Of a DNA stretch of 64,000 nucleotides, positions 56,307 through 64,000 are shown piece after piece. Both the position numbers and the translations under genes were made by a program. The notes below the pieces were generated by a model. That model saw only the letters and a program-made list of their open reading frames with translations. It was not told the origin of the DNA and did no database searches. Origin of the DNA: Saprospiraceae bacterium. Lineage in GTDB: Bacteria > Bacteroidota > Bacteroidia > Chitinophagales > Saprospiraceae. The number at the start of each line of letters is the position of its first letter. The stretch's first letter is position 1. The DNA lies in contig JADKBS010000015.1 in assembly GCA_016714985.1 (NCBI GenBank), positions 131,561 through 195,560 of the forward strand. The letters are read 5' to 3'.

Positions 56307-57956
56307 GTGGGGTTCTGGCTGGAAGATTTACCACGGCTCATCCATGAGTCGAGGCTGGAGCTTAGGTTATCGCTGTTCATTTTTTCGCTGTGCATGGCCA
56401 TTGGCATGTTGTCCTGCTGGGCGGAGCCGGAGTTCCTACGCAGCATCCTCGGCGACAGCTACGTGGAAATGACCGAGGCGAACATCAAATCCGGTGACCC
56501 CATGGCCGTTTACAAAGAGGCCGGAGCGTTCAACATGTTCCTAGGCATCACACTGAACAATATTCTGGTGGCCTTCATCACCTTCGTGCTCGGCCTGTTC
56601 TTTGGCGTGGGCAGCATTGGGGCGCTAATATTCAATGGCGTCATGGTCGGCGCCTTCCAATATTTTTTCATCCAAAAAGGGCTGTTCCAGGAATCTTTCC
56701 TCACCATCTGGATGCACGGTGCGGTAGAGATTTCGAGCATTGTGGTGGCGGGCGGTGCTGGCCTTACCCTGGGCCGAGGGCTGGCCTTCCCTGGCACCAT
56801 GTCCCGTGAACGGTCGTTCCAACTGGCCGCCCGGAGAGGCATGAGCCTCATGGTGGGCGTGGTACCGCTGTTCATCTTTGCAGGCTTCGTAGAGAGCTAT
56901 CTCACCCGCCACACGGAGGCACCCGACTGGCTGCGGGCCATCTTCATCACCACTTGTTTTAGCTTCATGCTGTTCTATTTTGCATTCCTCCCTTGGTGGA
57001 AGGCACGCAAAGGCCATTTCGACATCGAGGAAGATATCCGCCTGACGCCCGACGTGGACCGCAGGGTGGACTTCACGCAGGTAAAGACCGCTGGCAGCTT
57101 ATTTGCGGATGCCTTTACTTTCCTTCGGAAAAACATCGGGCCACTGGCCTTGGCCGCCCTTGCTGCCAGTGCTATTTACTGCTGTGGGGCCTTCCTACTG
57201 GCCGATGTGCTACCCAATGAATTGTTCCAATACAATGCGGGGATTTTTGGCACCATTTCCTCCGTCTCCAATTTTTTTGAAAGTGCTGGCAATCCATGGT
57301 TGTACTTGTTTGCCGTATTGGCCATTGCCATTCCCGTATTCACTACCCAATACCTGCTCGCCCGGTGGCGCTACCGCTCGCCCGATGGGGAAGAGGACAG
57401 CGAAATCGAAGCACCCGCCCCACAAATCGGCAGCATGTTTTACGCCTTGCTGAAGACCATTGTCGCTTTGGCTGCCCCTTGCTTGCTATTCCTATTACCA
57501 GGTGCGGTGTCAATGGTACTGCTCATACCGCTGTTACCCCTGCTCCTGCTCTGGACGCAGGTGATGATTTACGAAGGCAAAGGGCTTTGGATGGGCCTCG
57601 TTCGCATGAGCAACCTACTCGCCAACAACTTCGGTCAAATGATGGGCGTTTTCACCCTGCTCCTCCTTTGCTCCATCATGGCGAGCCTCCTTCTCGACAC
57701 TGGCATTGTTTGGCACTTGCTTAATATCATCTGCATCAATTTCAACTTTAACCCAGCAGGTGCATTGGCCTTTCAGCACATTGGGTTTACGCTCACGGCG
57801 ATGTTCCTATTCCTGCTCTGCATATCGCTCTGGGCTGCTGGCGGCGGGATGCAGTACTTCTCGGCCCTCGAAGCCAATGAAGCTTTTTTCCTTCGGGAAA
57901 GGCTGGCCATGATTGGTAAGCGGCCAAGGATACGAGGGCTTGAAAGGGAGGGGTGA
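56307..57956 (+). CDS. Stage II sporulation protein M (SpoIIM)-like membrane protein, damaged N-terminus
   Basis: The intact frame from a GTG at 56307 gives 549 residues. In the same frame LAQRIFFNIYKNKKSRRSAFVGFW can be read back to about 56247, matching the usual upstream part of these proteins, but a stop at 56226 and no ATG follow. So the first ~80-100 residues are missing or shifted. The rest contains FIFSLCMAIGMLSC, GDPMAVYKEAGAFNMFLGITLNNILVAF and GALIFNGVMVGAFQYFF, then the membrane core WMHGAVEISSIVVAGGAGLTLGRGL of the SpoIIM/DUF95 family, and a second polytopic half. Around ten to twelve membrane segments in all. In Bacteroidota, non-sporulating bacteria, its role is unknown. It is probably co-transcribed with cdsA. 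Confidence 0.72.
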   Translation: MGFWLEDLPRLIHESRLELRLSLFIFSLCMAIGMLSCWAEPEFLRSILGDSYVEMTEANIKSGDPMAVYKEAGAFNMFLGITLNNILVAFITFVLGLFFGVGSIGALIFNGVMVGAFQYFFIQKGLFQESFLTIWMHGAVEISSIVVAGGAGLTLGRGLAFPGTMSRERSFQLAARRGMSLMVGVVPLFIFAGFVESYLTRHTEAPDWLRAIFITTCFSFMLFYFAFLPWWKARKGHFDIEEDIRLTPDVDRRVDFTQVKTAGSLFADAFTFLRKNIGPLALAALAASAIYCCGAFLLADVLPNELFQYNAGIFGTISSVSNFFESAGNPWLYLFAVLAIAIPVFTTQYLLARWRYRSPDGEEDSEIEAPAPQIGSMFYALLKTIVALAAPCLLFLLPGAVSMVLLIPLLPLLLLWTQVMIYEGKGLWMGLVRMSNLLANNFGQMMGVFTLLLLCSIMASLLLDTGIVWHLLNIICINFNFNPAGALAFQHIGFTLTAMFLFLLCISLWAAGGGMQYFSALEANEAFFLRERLAMIGKRPRIRGLEREG

Positions 57957-57979
57957 TGGGGTATTTTTAATGAATTGGA

Positions 57980-58069
57980 TTTTGATGAACTGTGTTGTCA
58001 TGCAAGCAAAAAAGTGAAAAAGTGAACTTTTTCACTTTTTTGCTTGCATGACAACACAGTTCATCAAAA
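57980..58069. terminator. Bidirectional terminator with perfect 44-bp arms
   Basis: Arms 57980-58023 and 58026-58069 are perfectly complementary, with only GA between them. The stem contains A/T runs (CAAAAAAGTGAAAAAG) that can act as U-tracts in either direction. It lies between the convergent stops at 57956 (+) and 58082 (-). The length and perfection are far beyond what termination needs. Confidence 0.9.
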
Positions 58070-58081
58070 AAATTAAACCCC

Positions 58082-59662
58082 TTATTGTATCACCACCAAC
58101 CGCTTGCTGCCTACCAACCGCCCATTTTCCATAAAAACACTGGCCGAATAAATGCCCTGCGGCAAACCGCCAACCGCTACCTGTGTGATTGTTTCACTGA
58201 TATTGCGCAGCAACACCTGCCTACCTGAAAAATCCGTCAAGCGGAGCAATGCAGTCCCTTCAAATGAATTTTCGAGGGTGAAAAAATCGCCAACCGGATT
58301 GGGGTATAGCATGAAATCAGCTCCCTGAAAACCATGTTCATGCGTGGCGGAAAGCACCGTGTTCGTCTCACAACCAAGGTGGTGCGGCGTATGGCTGGCC
58401 GTATCAAGGATGATGTTCTCGTCGCCCTGCTGGTAGCCCGAATAGGAAAGATAGAACAACATCATTTCGTCCGTGGTGGCTTCGCCAACGTTGATGACCT
58501 GCGGGGGCGAGTTGGGGTTGTGTGGATTGCTGGAGGTATTGTCGTAGGTAGCGTAGCCGTGCAGCTTGGTGAAGGCAGGAATCTTGAGGGGCTTTTGAAA
58601 CTGGTAGGCACCCTGCCAGTGGAAGTCCCATTTGGGAATGTCCACGAGCGGAATGGTATCGCCCTGAAACGTTACACCGAACGCCATCATGCTGGTGCAA
58701 ATCAGGTGCGCATGAGGCGCAATGCTGAACAAGGTGGACGCCTGCGGTATGGTCACTTCCTGGTGAAAGGTCACCACCTCATTGGGCATGACCTGCAAAG
58801 GGCCATTGGTCATGTTGGTCACGTGGTTCAGCACGGGGTTCAGCACTACCTCCCGCAATGAGCCGTCCGAAAGCAAAAGGTTGACCTTGGTCTGGTCGGT
58901 CTGCCCAGCCGCCGACACCGGATAATGGACTTGCAGCACGATGGCCGTGTTTTGCGACAGCTTCACACCCATGTTCGGCGGGTAGAGCTGCACTGCGCTG
59001 CCCGGCACCCAGGCACCCACCAGTTTCGCCCCGAACACCCCGATGCCGCCAAAAGCCGTGTAGCCCGGCGCTGGGTCGGCGGCATCCTGTGCCAAGGCTT
59101 GCCCTGTGTCATCCTGATAAACCAGCACATGGTGTACGACGCTGCGGTTGCCCGGTATCACCTCCATGCCCGTGATGAAGCGATCACCCGGCAGGCTGAC
59201 GGGGATGGCAAAGACCCGGTATAGGTCGTTGTTCAAGATGCTTGGAACGGTATAGGTTGGCATCTGAACCGTTAGGTCTGGGCTGGTGATTTCCGCTGCG
59301 CTGGTGTAAACGGGCGCTGCGGGTGCATTGGCGAGGTTGCCGGCGGGGGCATCGTTGTTTACCCAGGCATCAATCAAGGCTACCTCCTCATCGGAGAGCA
59401 GCCGCTTGCCCGCATGATCGCCAAAGTGCGGGTCGGCCTTCCAAGGCGGCATGTTCCGGCTCGTGACGGCATATTGGATGACCTGCCGGGCATCATAGGC
59501 CTCCTCATAGCTCATGAGCGGGAACGGCCCGATATTCCCGGGGCTGTGGCAACGGGAGCAATGCGTATAAATGATGCAGGCCACGTCATCGGCCCAGGTC
59601 TGAGCGCCAAGTTGGGCAGCAAGGAAGCACAGTACGGTTAGGATAAACAGTCTTTTTGGCAT
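58082..59662 (-). CDS. Secreted copper type II monooxygenase-like protein with N-terminal CxxCH motif and T9SS signal
   Basis: 526 residues. The signal peptide is MPKRLFILTVLCFLAAQLGAQ. Residues 35-39 are CSRCH, a heme-c attachment motif, with NMPPWKAD at 70-77 as possible distal Met, so a short cytochrome-c-like domain comes first. Residues about 125-410 carry the ligands of copper type II ascorbate-dependent monooxygenases (PHM/DBH-like): HH at 177-178 (VVHHVLVY), H246 (LQVHYPV), HAH at 317-319 (IAPHAHL) and Met near 400 (TTDEMMLFYLSY). The last ~75 residues are a T9SS sorting domain (FMLYPNPVGDFFTLEN ... GIYSASVFMENGRLVG). Predicted as an extracellular or surface hydroxylase with possible electron delivery through the heme. 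Substrate unknown. Confidence 0.82.
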   Translation of the reverse strand: MPKRLFILTVLCFLAAQLGAQTWADDVACIIYTHCSRCHSPGNIGPFPLMSYEEAYDARQVIQYAVTSRNMPPWKADPHFGDHAGKRLLSDEEVALIDAWVNNDAPAGNLANAPAAPVYTSAAEITSPDLTVQMPTYTVPSILNNDLYRVFAIPVSLPGDRFITGMEVIPGNRSVVHHVLVYQDDTGQALAQDAADPAPGYTAFGGIGVFGAKLVGAWVPGSAVQLYPPNMGVKLSQNTAIVLQVHYPVSAAGQTDQTKVNLLLSDGSLREVVLNPVLNHVTNMTNGPLQVMPNEVVTFHQEVTIPQASTLFSIAPHAHLICTSMMAFGVTFQGDTIPLVDIPKWDFHWQGAYQFQKPLKIPAFTKLHGYATYDNTSSNPHNPNSPPQVINVGEATTDEMMLFYLSYSGYQQGDENIILDTASHTPHHLGCETNTVLSATHEHGFQGADFMLYPNPVGDFFTLENSFEGTALLRLTDFSGRQVLLRNISETITQVAVGGLPQGIYSASVFMENGRLVGSKRLVVIQ

Positions 59663-59773
59663 ACCGCAGGTCGTTGTTTTTGATTTAGAAAAATGTTAGG
59701 ACTTGGGGTTACCGCGCTTGGTTTAACCAAAGGAACGAAAGAATGCGGTGGTGTGCAAGTTTTTTTCTCCTGG

Positions 59774-59814
59774 CCCAAGTCAGGTGGTGACTTGAAGTCA
59801 CCGCCTGACTTGGG
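59774..59814. repeat. 41-bp palindrome with ACT-TGA-AGT apex
   Basis: 19-base arms (CCCAAGTCAGGTGGTGACT and complement with one G-T type mismatch) close on TGA. Confidence 0.85.
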
Positions 59815-59856
59815 CAGTTTCGCCTTCCTGAATTGGAGTGGCTTTCTCCGGGCAGC

Positions 59857-59889
59857 AGTCAGGCAGTGACTCGAAGTCACCGCCTGACT
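59857..59889. repeat. 33-bp palindrome with ACT-CGA-AGT apex
   Basis: 15-base arms (AGTCAGGCAGTGACT and complement with one mismatch) close on CGA. Close relative of the element at 59774; shares its apex with the one at 25723. Confidence 0.85.
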
Positions 59890-60288
59890 TGGGGATAGTG
59901 GTTATGAATTTTCTTTGTTAACATGGCATGCCCTACATTCAATCAAAATTTTGGAAATTTTTTTCCCAATATTCATTTTGACTTCTACCTTTACGAGCTA
60001 AATGGATGGCTTAGAAAAAATGCCTTCCACATTTTTTGTTGATTGCGCTTTCATCCCTCGAAATTCAATTCATGCCAAAATCAAACATTGTTCGCAAACA
60101 CTTCCCCGATCGTTTGCCCAACAATTCCAAGAACTGATTTTATCAAAAAGCTAAAAGAAGTAGTTTCTTGAATGCAGGTTGAATTTGAACTTGGCATTGG
60201 TATTTGCCAGATGCCTCGCACAATTGCACGACTTGGCCTGAATTCTGACCTACTTACAATATCAATCCACAACATTAATCGTAAACCA

Positions 60289-63200
60289 ATGAAACAACTC
60301 AACGTTACTGCTTTTGCATGGGAGAAAGCAAGTTCAACAGTTTCGAATGCTGCGCACAGACTACTGGCAGGCATTTCCAGGAAAACATTTTTCAATTCCC
60401 TCTTTCCTTTACTTTTCCTCGGCCTTTCCTTTGCGGTGTCATTCAATGCCAGTGCGAATTCTACAACACCTCCATCAAAAAAGGTGACAGCGTTCGCCTC
60501 GTTAACAGCCGATTTGGCACTGGTGAAAACGGTGAACGACAACACACCCGACCAAAATCAGGTCATCACCTTTACCTTGGTGGTATCAAATGCTGGTCCA
60601 GACCCCGCCACCAGCTTTGAAGTGACCGACGTGGTGCCTACTGGCATGACCTACGTAGTGGGTTCCATGACAGGCCCAGGCACCTATGTAAATGGTGCCC
60701 CCGCCACGACAGGTTTGAAATGGCAGAACCTTTTCTTGCAAAACGGCGGCTCTTTGGTGCTTAGCTTTCAAGCGACGGTAACTGCTGCTGGCGGCACCAT
60801 CATCACCAATTTTGCCCAAGTGACCGCCAGTGCCGAAGCAGATCCTGATTCCACGCCCAATAACGGCAATATCGGCGAGGACGATGGCGATGTTGAGACC
60901 GTCACGGTAAATGTGGCCAACCCACCCGTTGTGCTGACCTGCCCAACCAATACCACCGTAGCAGCCTGCCAGACGCAGGCTGCCGTGAACGCTGCCTTTA
61001 ACACTTGGTTGGCGACGGCAAGCGGCAGTGGCGGCTGTAGCGGCGTTTTGACAAACAACAACACCGGCGCACCGCCAGCTTGCGGTGGCTCAACGACCGT
61101 GACCTTTACCTATACGAGCACTTGCGCTCCTTTGATAACGACCTGTAATGCGACCTTTACGGTACCAGCGGCCCCGTCGGTAGTGCTGACCTGCCCTATC
61201 AATTTGACTTCCGCCGCCTGCCAAACGCAGGCTGCAGTGGACGCCGCCTTCGCAACCTGGCTCGCAACAGCAAGCGCCTCAGGCGGCTGCAACGGCGCTT
61301 TGTCCAACAACAACACGGGTGCACCACCTGCCTGTGGCGGTTCCACGACCGTGACCTTTACTTATACGAGCAGTTGCGCTCCTTTGACGACAACCTGCAA
61401 TGCTACCTTTACGGTATCAGCACCAGCATCCCCTACACCTGTATTTGCCAACTGCACGAACAATACCATCAACCTCGGCTGCAACCCAAGCAACCTGCCT
61501 TCTTGTGCAGGAATAGCTTCAGGCGGTTTTGGCGGAGCCGTAACGGCCTCCAACTCCTGTGGGTCTGTCCCGGTGACCTGTTCGGCAGGATCCATCACCA
61601 TCAATGGATGCGCCCGCACCCAAGTCTTCACCTTTGAAGCAACGGCCTGCGGACTGACGGTGACCTGTACCCGTACTTTTACTTGGACGCAGGTTACCCC
61701 GCCCTCCTTCAATGGCACTTGCGGTAACGGCGTAACCAACCTCGGCTGCAACCCGGCCACCTTGCCGGCCTGCGACCCTAACGTGACGGCTTCCAACGAA
61801 TGTGGCCCTGTTACTGTGACCTGCAATGTGGGCGCCATCATAGTGAACGGCTGCAACCGCCAGCAGACATTACTCTATGTGGCCAATGCCCCTGGTTGCG
61901 GCACTTTCAGTACCTGTCAACGAGTATTCAACTGGCAGGTGACCACGGCACCGGTATTCGGCAACTGCGACAATACCATTGACCTTGGTTGCAACCCGGC
62001 CACGCTGCCTTCTTGTGCAAATATCAACCAAGCTGCCTTTGGGGGTGCCATTACAGCCACCAACGAGTGCGGCAACGTGACCATGAGCTGTACACCCGGG
62101 CCAATCACCAGCAACGGCTGCAACCGCACCCAAATCTTCACCATCTCGGCCACTGCCTGTGGCCTCACGAGCACCTGTACCCGTACCTTCACTTGGACAG
62201 TAGCGACGGCGCCCGTTTTTGACAATTGCACCAGCGGCACGACGGACCTTGGTTGCAATCCTGCGGTACTGCCTAGCTGTGATGCAGGCATCACAGCCAC
62301 CAACGAATGCGGTGCTGTGACTGTTACCTGCACACCAGGGGCCATCACTTCCAATGGTTGTGACCGCTCGCAGGTGTTCACATACACCGCCACCGCTTGT
62401 GGGTTGACGTCCACTTGCGCACGTACGTTCACTTGGAAGATAAACACAACCCCGGTGCTGAACTGCCCCACCAATACCACCGTGGCAGCTTGCCAGACCC
62501 AAGCGGCCGTTAATGGCCAATTTGCCGCCTGGTTGGCTACAGCCAGCTTCTCTGGCGGTTGCGGTGCCGTTTTGACCAATAACAACACAGGAGCGCCGTC
62601 CTTTTGTGGCGGTTCGGCGACCGTGACTTTCACGCTCAATTCGGACTGCCAATCTCCCGTAACCTGCCAAGCCACCTTCACGGTGACAGCGGCACCGCCC
62701 CCATCGCTGACCTGCCCGAACCCGCTCATAAGGCCAGTTTGCCAAACACGGGCACAGGACAGTATCGCCATGCAAAACTGGGTAAATACCAGCAGCTTCG
62801 GCGGCGGCTGCAATGGTTCCATCAGCTACAATGGGTTCGATGGGCGGCCACCCAGCAGCTGCGGTGGCACCAAGACCTTGACCCTGACCTATACTTCCAG
62901 CTGTGCAGCACCACTGACTTGTACGTCCACTTTCACAATACCGGCACCGACAGCTCCCGTGCTCACCTGCCCAACGAACCAATCCGAGCCCTTTGGGCAA
63001 ACGCAGGCACAGATAAATGCGGCCTTTGCCACTTGGCTGGCCACGGCCAGTGGCACCGGCGGCTGCAACGGCGTCCTGTCGAACAATAACGTAGGCGCAC
63101 CACCCGCCACGGGCGGCTCCACGACCGTGACCTTTACCTATGCACAAAATCCGCCATCAACACCATTTAGTGGGGCATGCCCGTTCTCGACGTTGACCTG

Positions 63201-64000
63201 TCAGGCCACTTTCACGGTTTCTGCAACGCCACCCGCTGTGCTAACCTGCCCCGTGAACACCACGACAGCGGCCTGCCAAACACAGGCGGCGGTGAACGCT
63301 GCCTTCGCCACATGGCTGGCTACTGCTAGCGGCACTGGCGGCTGCAATGGCGTTTTGACGAACAACAACACGGGCGGACCTGCCGCCTGCGGTGGCAGCA
63401 CGACCGTGACATTTACCTACACGAGCACTTGTGCGCCGTTGACGACCACCTGTCAAGCCACCTTTACGGTGGCCGCACCACCAAATATGACCATTTCCTG
63501 CCCGGTACCGACGACTGTTGCGGCCTGCCAAACACAGGCTGCCGTCAATGCCCAGTTCGCTGCTTGGCTTGCTACCGTCAATGGCCAGGGCGGTTGTGGC
63601 TACTTCATCGAAGACGATGCGGGAGGAACAGCGCCTTCTGCTTGTGGCGGATCAAAGACTGTTACCTATACAGCACATAGCGACTGTGCGCCATTCACTA
63701 TGACCTGCCAATCCACCTTCACGGTGACAGCAGCACCGCCTGTGGTGCTGACCTGCCCGACCAATACCACGGCAGCGGCTTGCCAAACACAGGCGGCGGT
63801 GAACACGGCATTTGCTACTTGGTTGGCCACGGCCACGGCCAGCGGCGGCTGCAACGGTGTTTTGACGAACAACAACACAGGAGCGCCTGCAGCTTGCGGC
63901 GGCTCTACAACCGTTACTTTTACTTATACCAGCGCCTGTGCGCCATTGACGACAACCTGCCAGGCGACCTTTACGGTGGCGGCACCACCAAATATGACCA
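60289..64000 (+). CDS. Giant secreted HYR-repeat adhesin, cut by the right window edge
   Basis: From the ATG at 60289 the frame is open for 1,237 codons to the window end. A long signal-anchor stretch is at residues 35-62 (FFNSLFPLLFLGLSFAVSF). Residues about 80-205 are a DUF11 domain (LALVKTVNDNTPDQNQVITF, then NAGPDPATSFEVTDVVPTGM). Two kinds of repeat follow. Type A, about 83 residues (LTCPxNTTxAACQTQAAVNA ... GGCNGVLTNNNTGAP ... CGGSTTVTFTYTS), starts near 60931, 61180, 62455, 62705, 62960, 63238, 63485 and 63745. Type B, about 85 residues (TDLGCNPAxLPSC ... TATNECG ... NGCxRxQxFT ... CTRTFTW), starts near 61436, 61700, 61945 and 62205. The many conserved Cys suggest disulfide-stabilised extracellular domains. 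A T9SS sorting domain is expected beyond the edge. Confidence 0.82.
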   Translation, partial: MKQLNVTAFAWEKASSTVSNAAHRLLAGISRKTFFNSLFPLLFLGLSFAVSFNASANSTTPPSKKVTAFASLTADLALVKTVNDNTPDQNQVITFTLVVSNAGPDPATSFEVTDVVPTGMTYVVGSMTGPGTYVNGAPATTGLKWQNLFLQNGGSLVLSFQATVTAAGGTIITNFAQVTASAEADPDSTPNNGNIGEDDGDVETVTVNVANPPVVLTCPTNTTVAACQTQAAVNAAFNTWLATASGSGGCSGVLTNNNTGAPPACGGSTTVTFTYTSTCAPLITTCNATFTVPAAPSVVLTCPINLTSAACQTQAAVDAAFATWLATASASGGCNGALSNNNTGAPPACGGSTTVTFTYTSSCAPLTTTCNATFTVSAPASPTPVFANCTNNTINLGCNPSNLPSCAGIASGGFGGAVTASNSCGSVPVTCSAGSITINGCARTQVFTFEATACGLTVTCTRTFTWTQVTPPSFNGTCGNGVTNLGCNPATLPACDPNVTASNECGPVTVTCNVGAIIVNGCNRQQTLLYVANAPGCGTFSTCQRVFNWQVTTAPVFGNCDNTIDLGCNPATLPSCANINQAAFGGAITATNECGNVTMSCTPGPITSNGCNRTQIFTISATACGLTSTCTRTFTWTVATAPVFDNCTSGTTDLGCNPAVLPSCDAGITATNECGAVTVTCTPGAITSNGCDRSQVFTYTATACGLTSTCARTFTWKINTTPVLNCPTNTTVAACQTQAAVNGQFAAWLATASFSGGCGAVLTNNNTGAPSFCGGSATVTFTLNSDCQSPVTCQATFTVTAAPPPSLTCPNPLIRPVCQTRAQDSIAMQNWVNTSSFGGGCNGSISYNGFDGRPPSSCGGTKTLTLTYTSSCAAPLTCTSTFTIPAPTAPVLTCPTNQSEPFGQTQAQINAAFATWLATASGTGGCNGVLSNNNVGAPPATGGSTTVTFTYAQNPPSTPFSGACPFSTLTCQATFTVSATPPAVLTCPVNTTTAACQTQAAVNAAFATWLATASGTGGCNGVLTNNNTGGPAACGGSTTVTFTYTSTCAPLTTTCQATFTVAAPPNMTISCPVPTTVAACQTQAAVNAQFAAWLATVNGQGGCGYFIEDDAGGTAPSACGGSKTVTYTAHSDCAPFTMTCQSTFTVTAAPPVVLTCPTNTTAAACQTQAAVNTAFATWLATATASGGCNGVLTNNNTGAPAACGGSTTVTFTYTSACAPLTTTCQATFTVAAPPNMT

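Larger units (their letters stand above)
59663..60288. other. Long divergent intergenic region with two related palindromes
   Basis: About 625 bases between divergent genes. 59774-59814 and 59857-59889 are two palindromes of one family. The right part (59920-60288) is A+T-rich and should hold the promoter of the giant adhesin, but no clear promoter pair is found. No gene is supported. Confidence 0.5.

Noticed and set aside
61870..63147. 425-codon and overlapping 301-codon minus-strand frames
   Set aside because: Both are antisense to the HYR-repeat adhesin and reflect repeat structure, not genes.

Overview
The window comes from a bacterium of the phylum Bacteroidota, most likely a Saprospiraceae-type organism. 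The supporting signs are many very large secreted proteins ending in type IX secretion (T9SS) sorting domains, TonB-dependent receptors, -7 promoter elements of the TAnnTTTG type with little Shine-Dalgarno signal, and multi-domain adhesins built from PKD, SprB-like, CARDB, DUF11, DUF7619 and HYR-like modules. There are no rRNA, tRNA or CRISPR loci that I can support.

Layout. 1-15.1 kb: a transglutaminase-like protein cut by the left edge; a peptidase-MA / PD40 propeller / beta-barrel protein; a DUF7619/T9SS protein; a helical conserved protein; and a giant M43 metalloprotease-adhesin. 15.1-25.8 kb: a GldK/SUMF1-like secreted protein and two tandem paralogous CARDB surface proteins. 25.8-39.3 kb: an accessory, defence-island-like stretch with a ParE-type toxin-antitoxin pair, a Roco (LRR-Roc-COR) GTPase, two DUF1016 (YhcG) genes, a BNR-propeller T9SS protein, gene remnants, a nuclease-STAND NTPase with a long array of near-identical repeats, and a small overlapping partner. 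39.7-44.2 kb: a third CARDB paralogue. 44.5-46.6 kb: an A+T-rich four-gene operon (Crp/Fnr regulator, outer-membrane protein, DUF6326, small membrane protein) bracketed by an 18-bp imperfect direct repeat. 47.3-51.1 kb: a ModE-like regulator, TonB receptor and TauE/SafE transporter, plausibly an oxyanion (molybdate?) uptake unit. 51.2-54.9 kb: a heme-type TonB receptor with a small anchored partner, flanked by two paralogous ~98-aa helical proteins. 55-58 kb: cdsA and a SpoIIM-like membrane protein with a damaged 5' end. 58-64 kb: a copper monooxygenase-like protein with a CxxCH motif, and the start of a giant HYR-repeat adhesin that runs off the right edge.

Two features run through the whole window. 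First, palindromes are everywhere: long perfect hairpins at most 3' ends (up to 44-bp arms), intergenic palindromes that share an apical ACT-YGA-AGT core, and palindromes inserted in frame inside coding regions. The most notable of these lie in both DUF1016 genes, where the outer ends are conserved and the inner arms vary between genes while keeping full pairing. Second, at least eleven genes or gene positions need a single-base frame correction, often at a homopolymer. This looks like base-calling error in the source assembly, so I give these genes as single spans and state where the break is.
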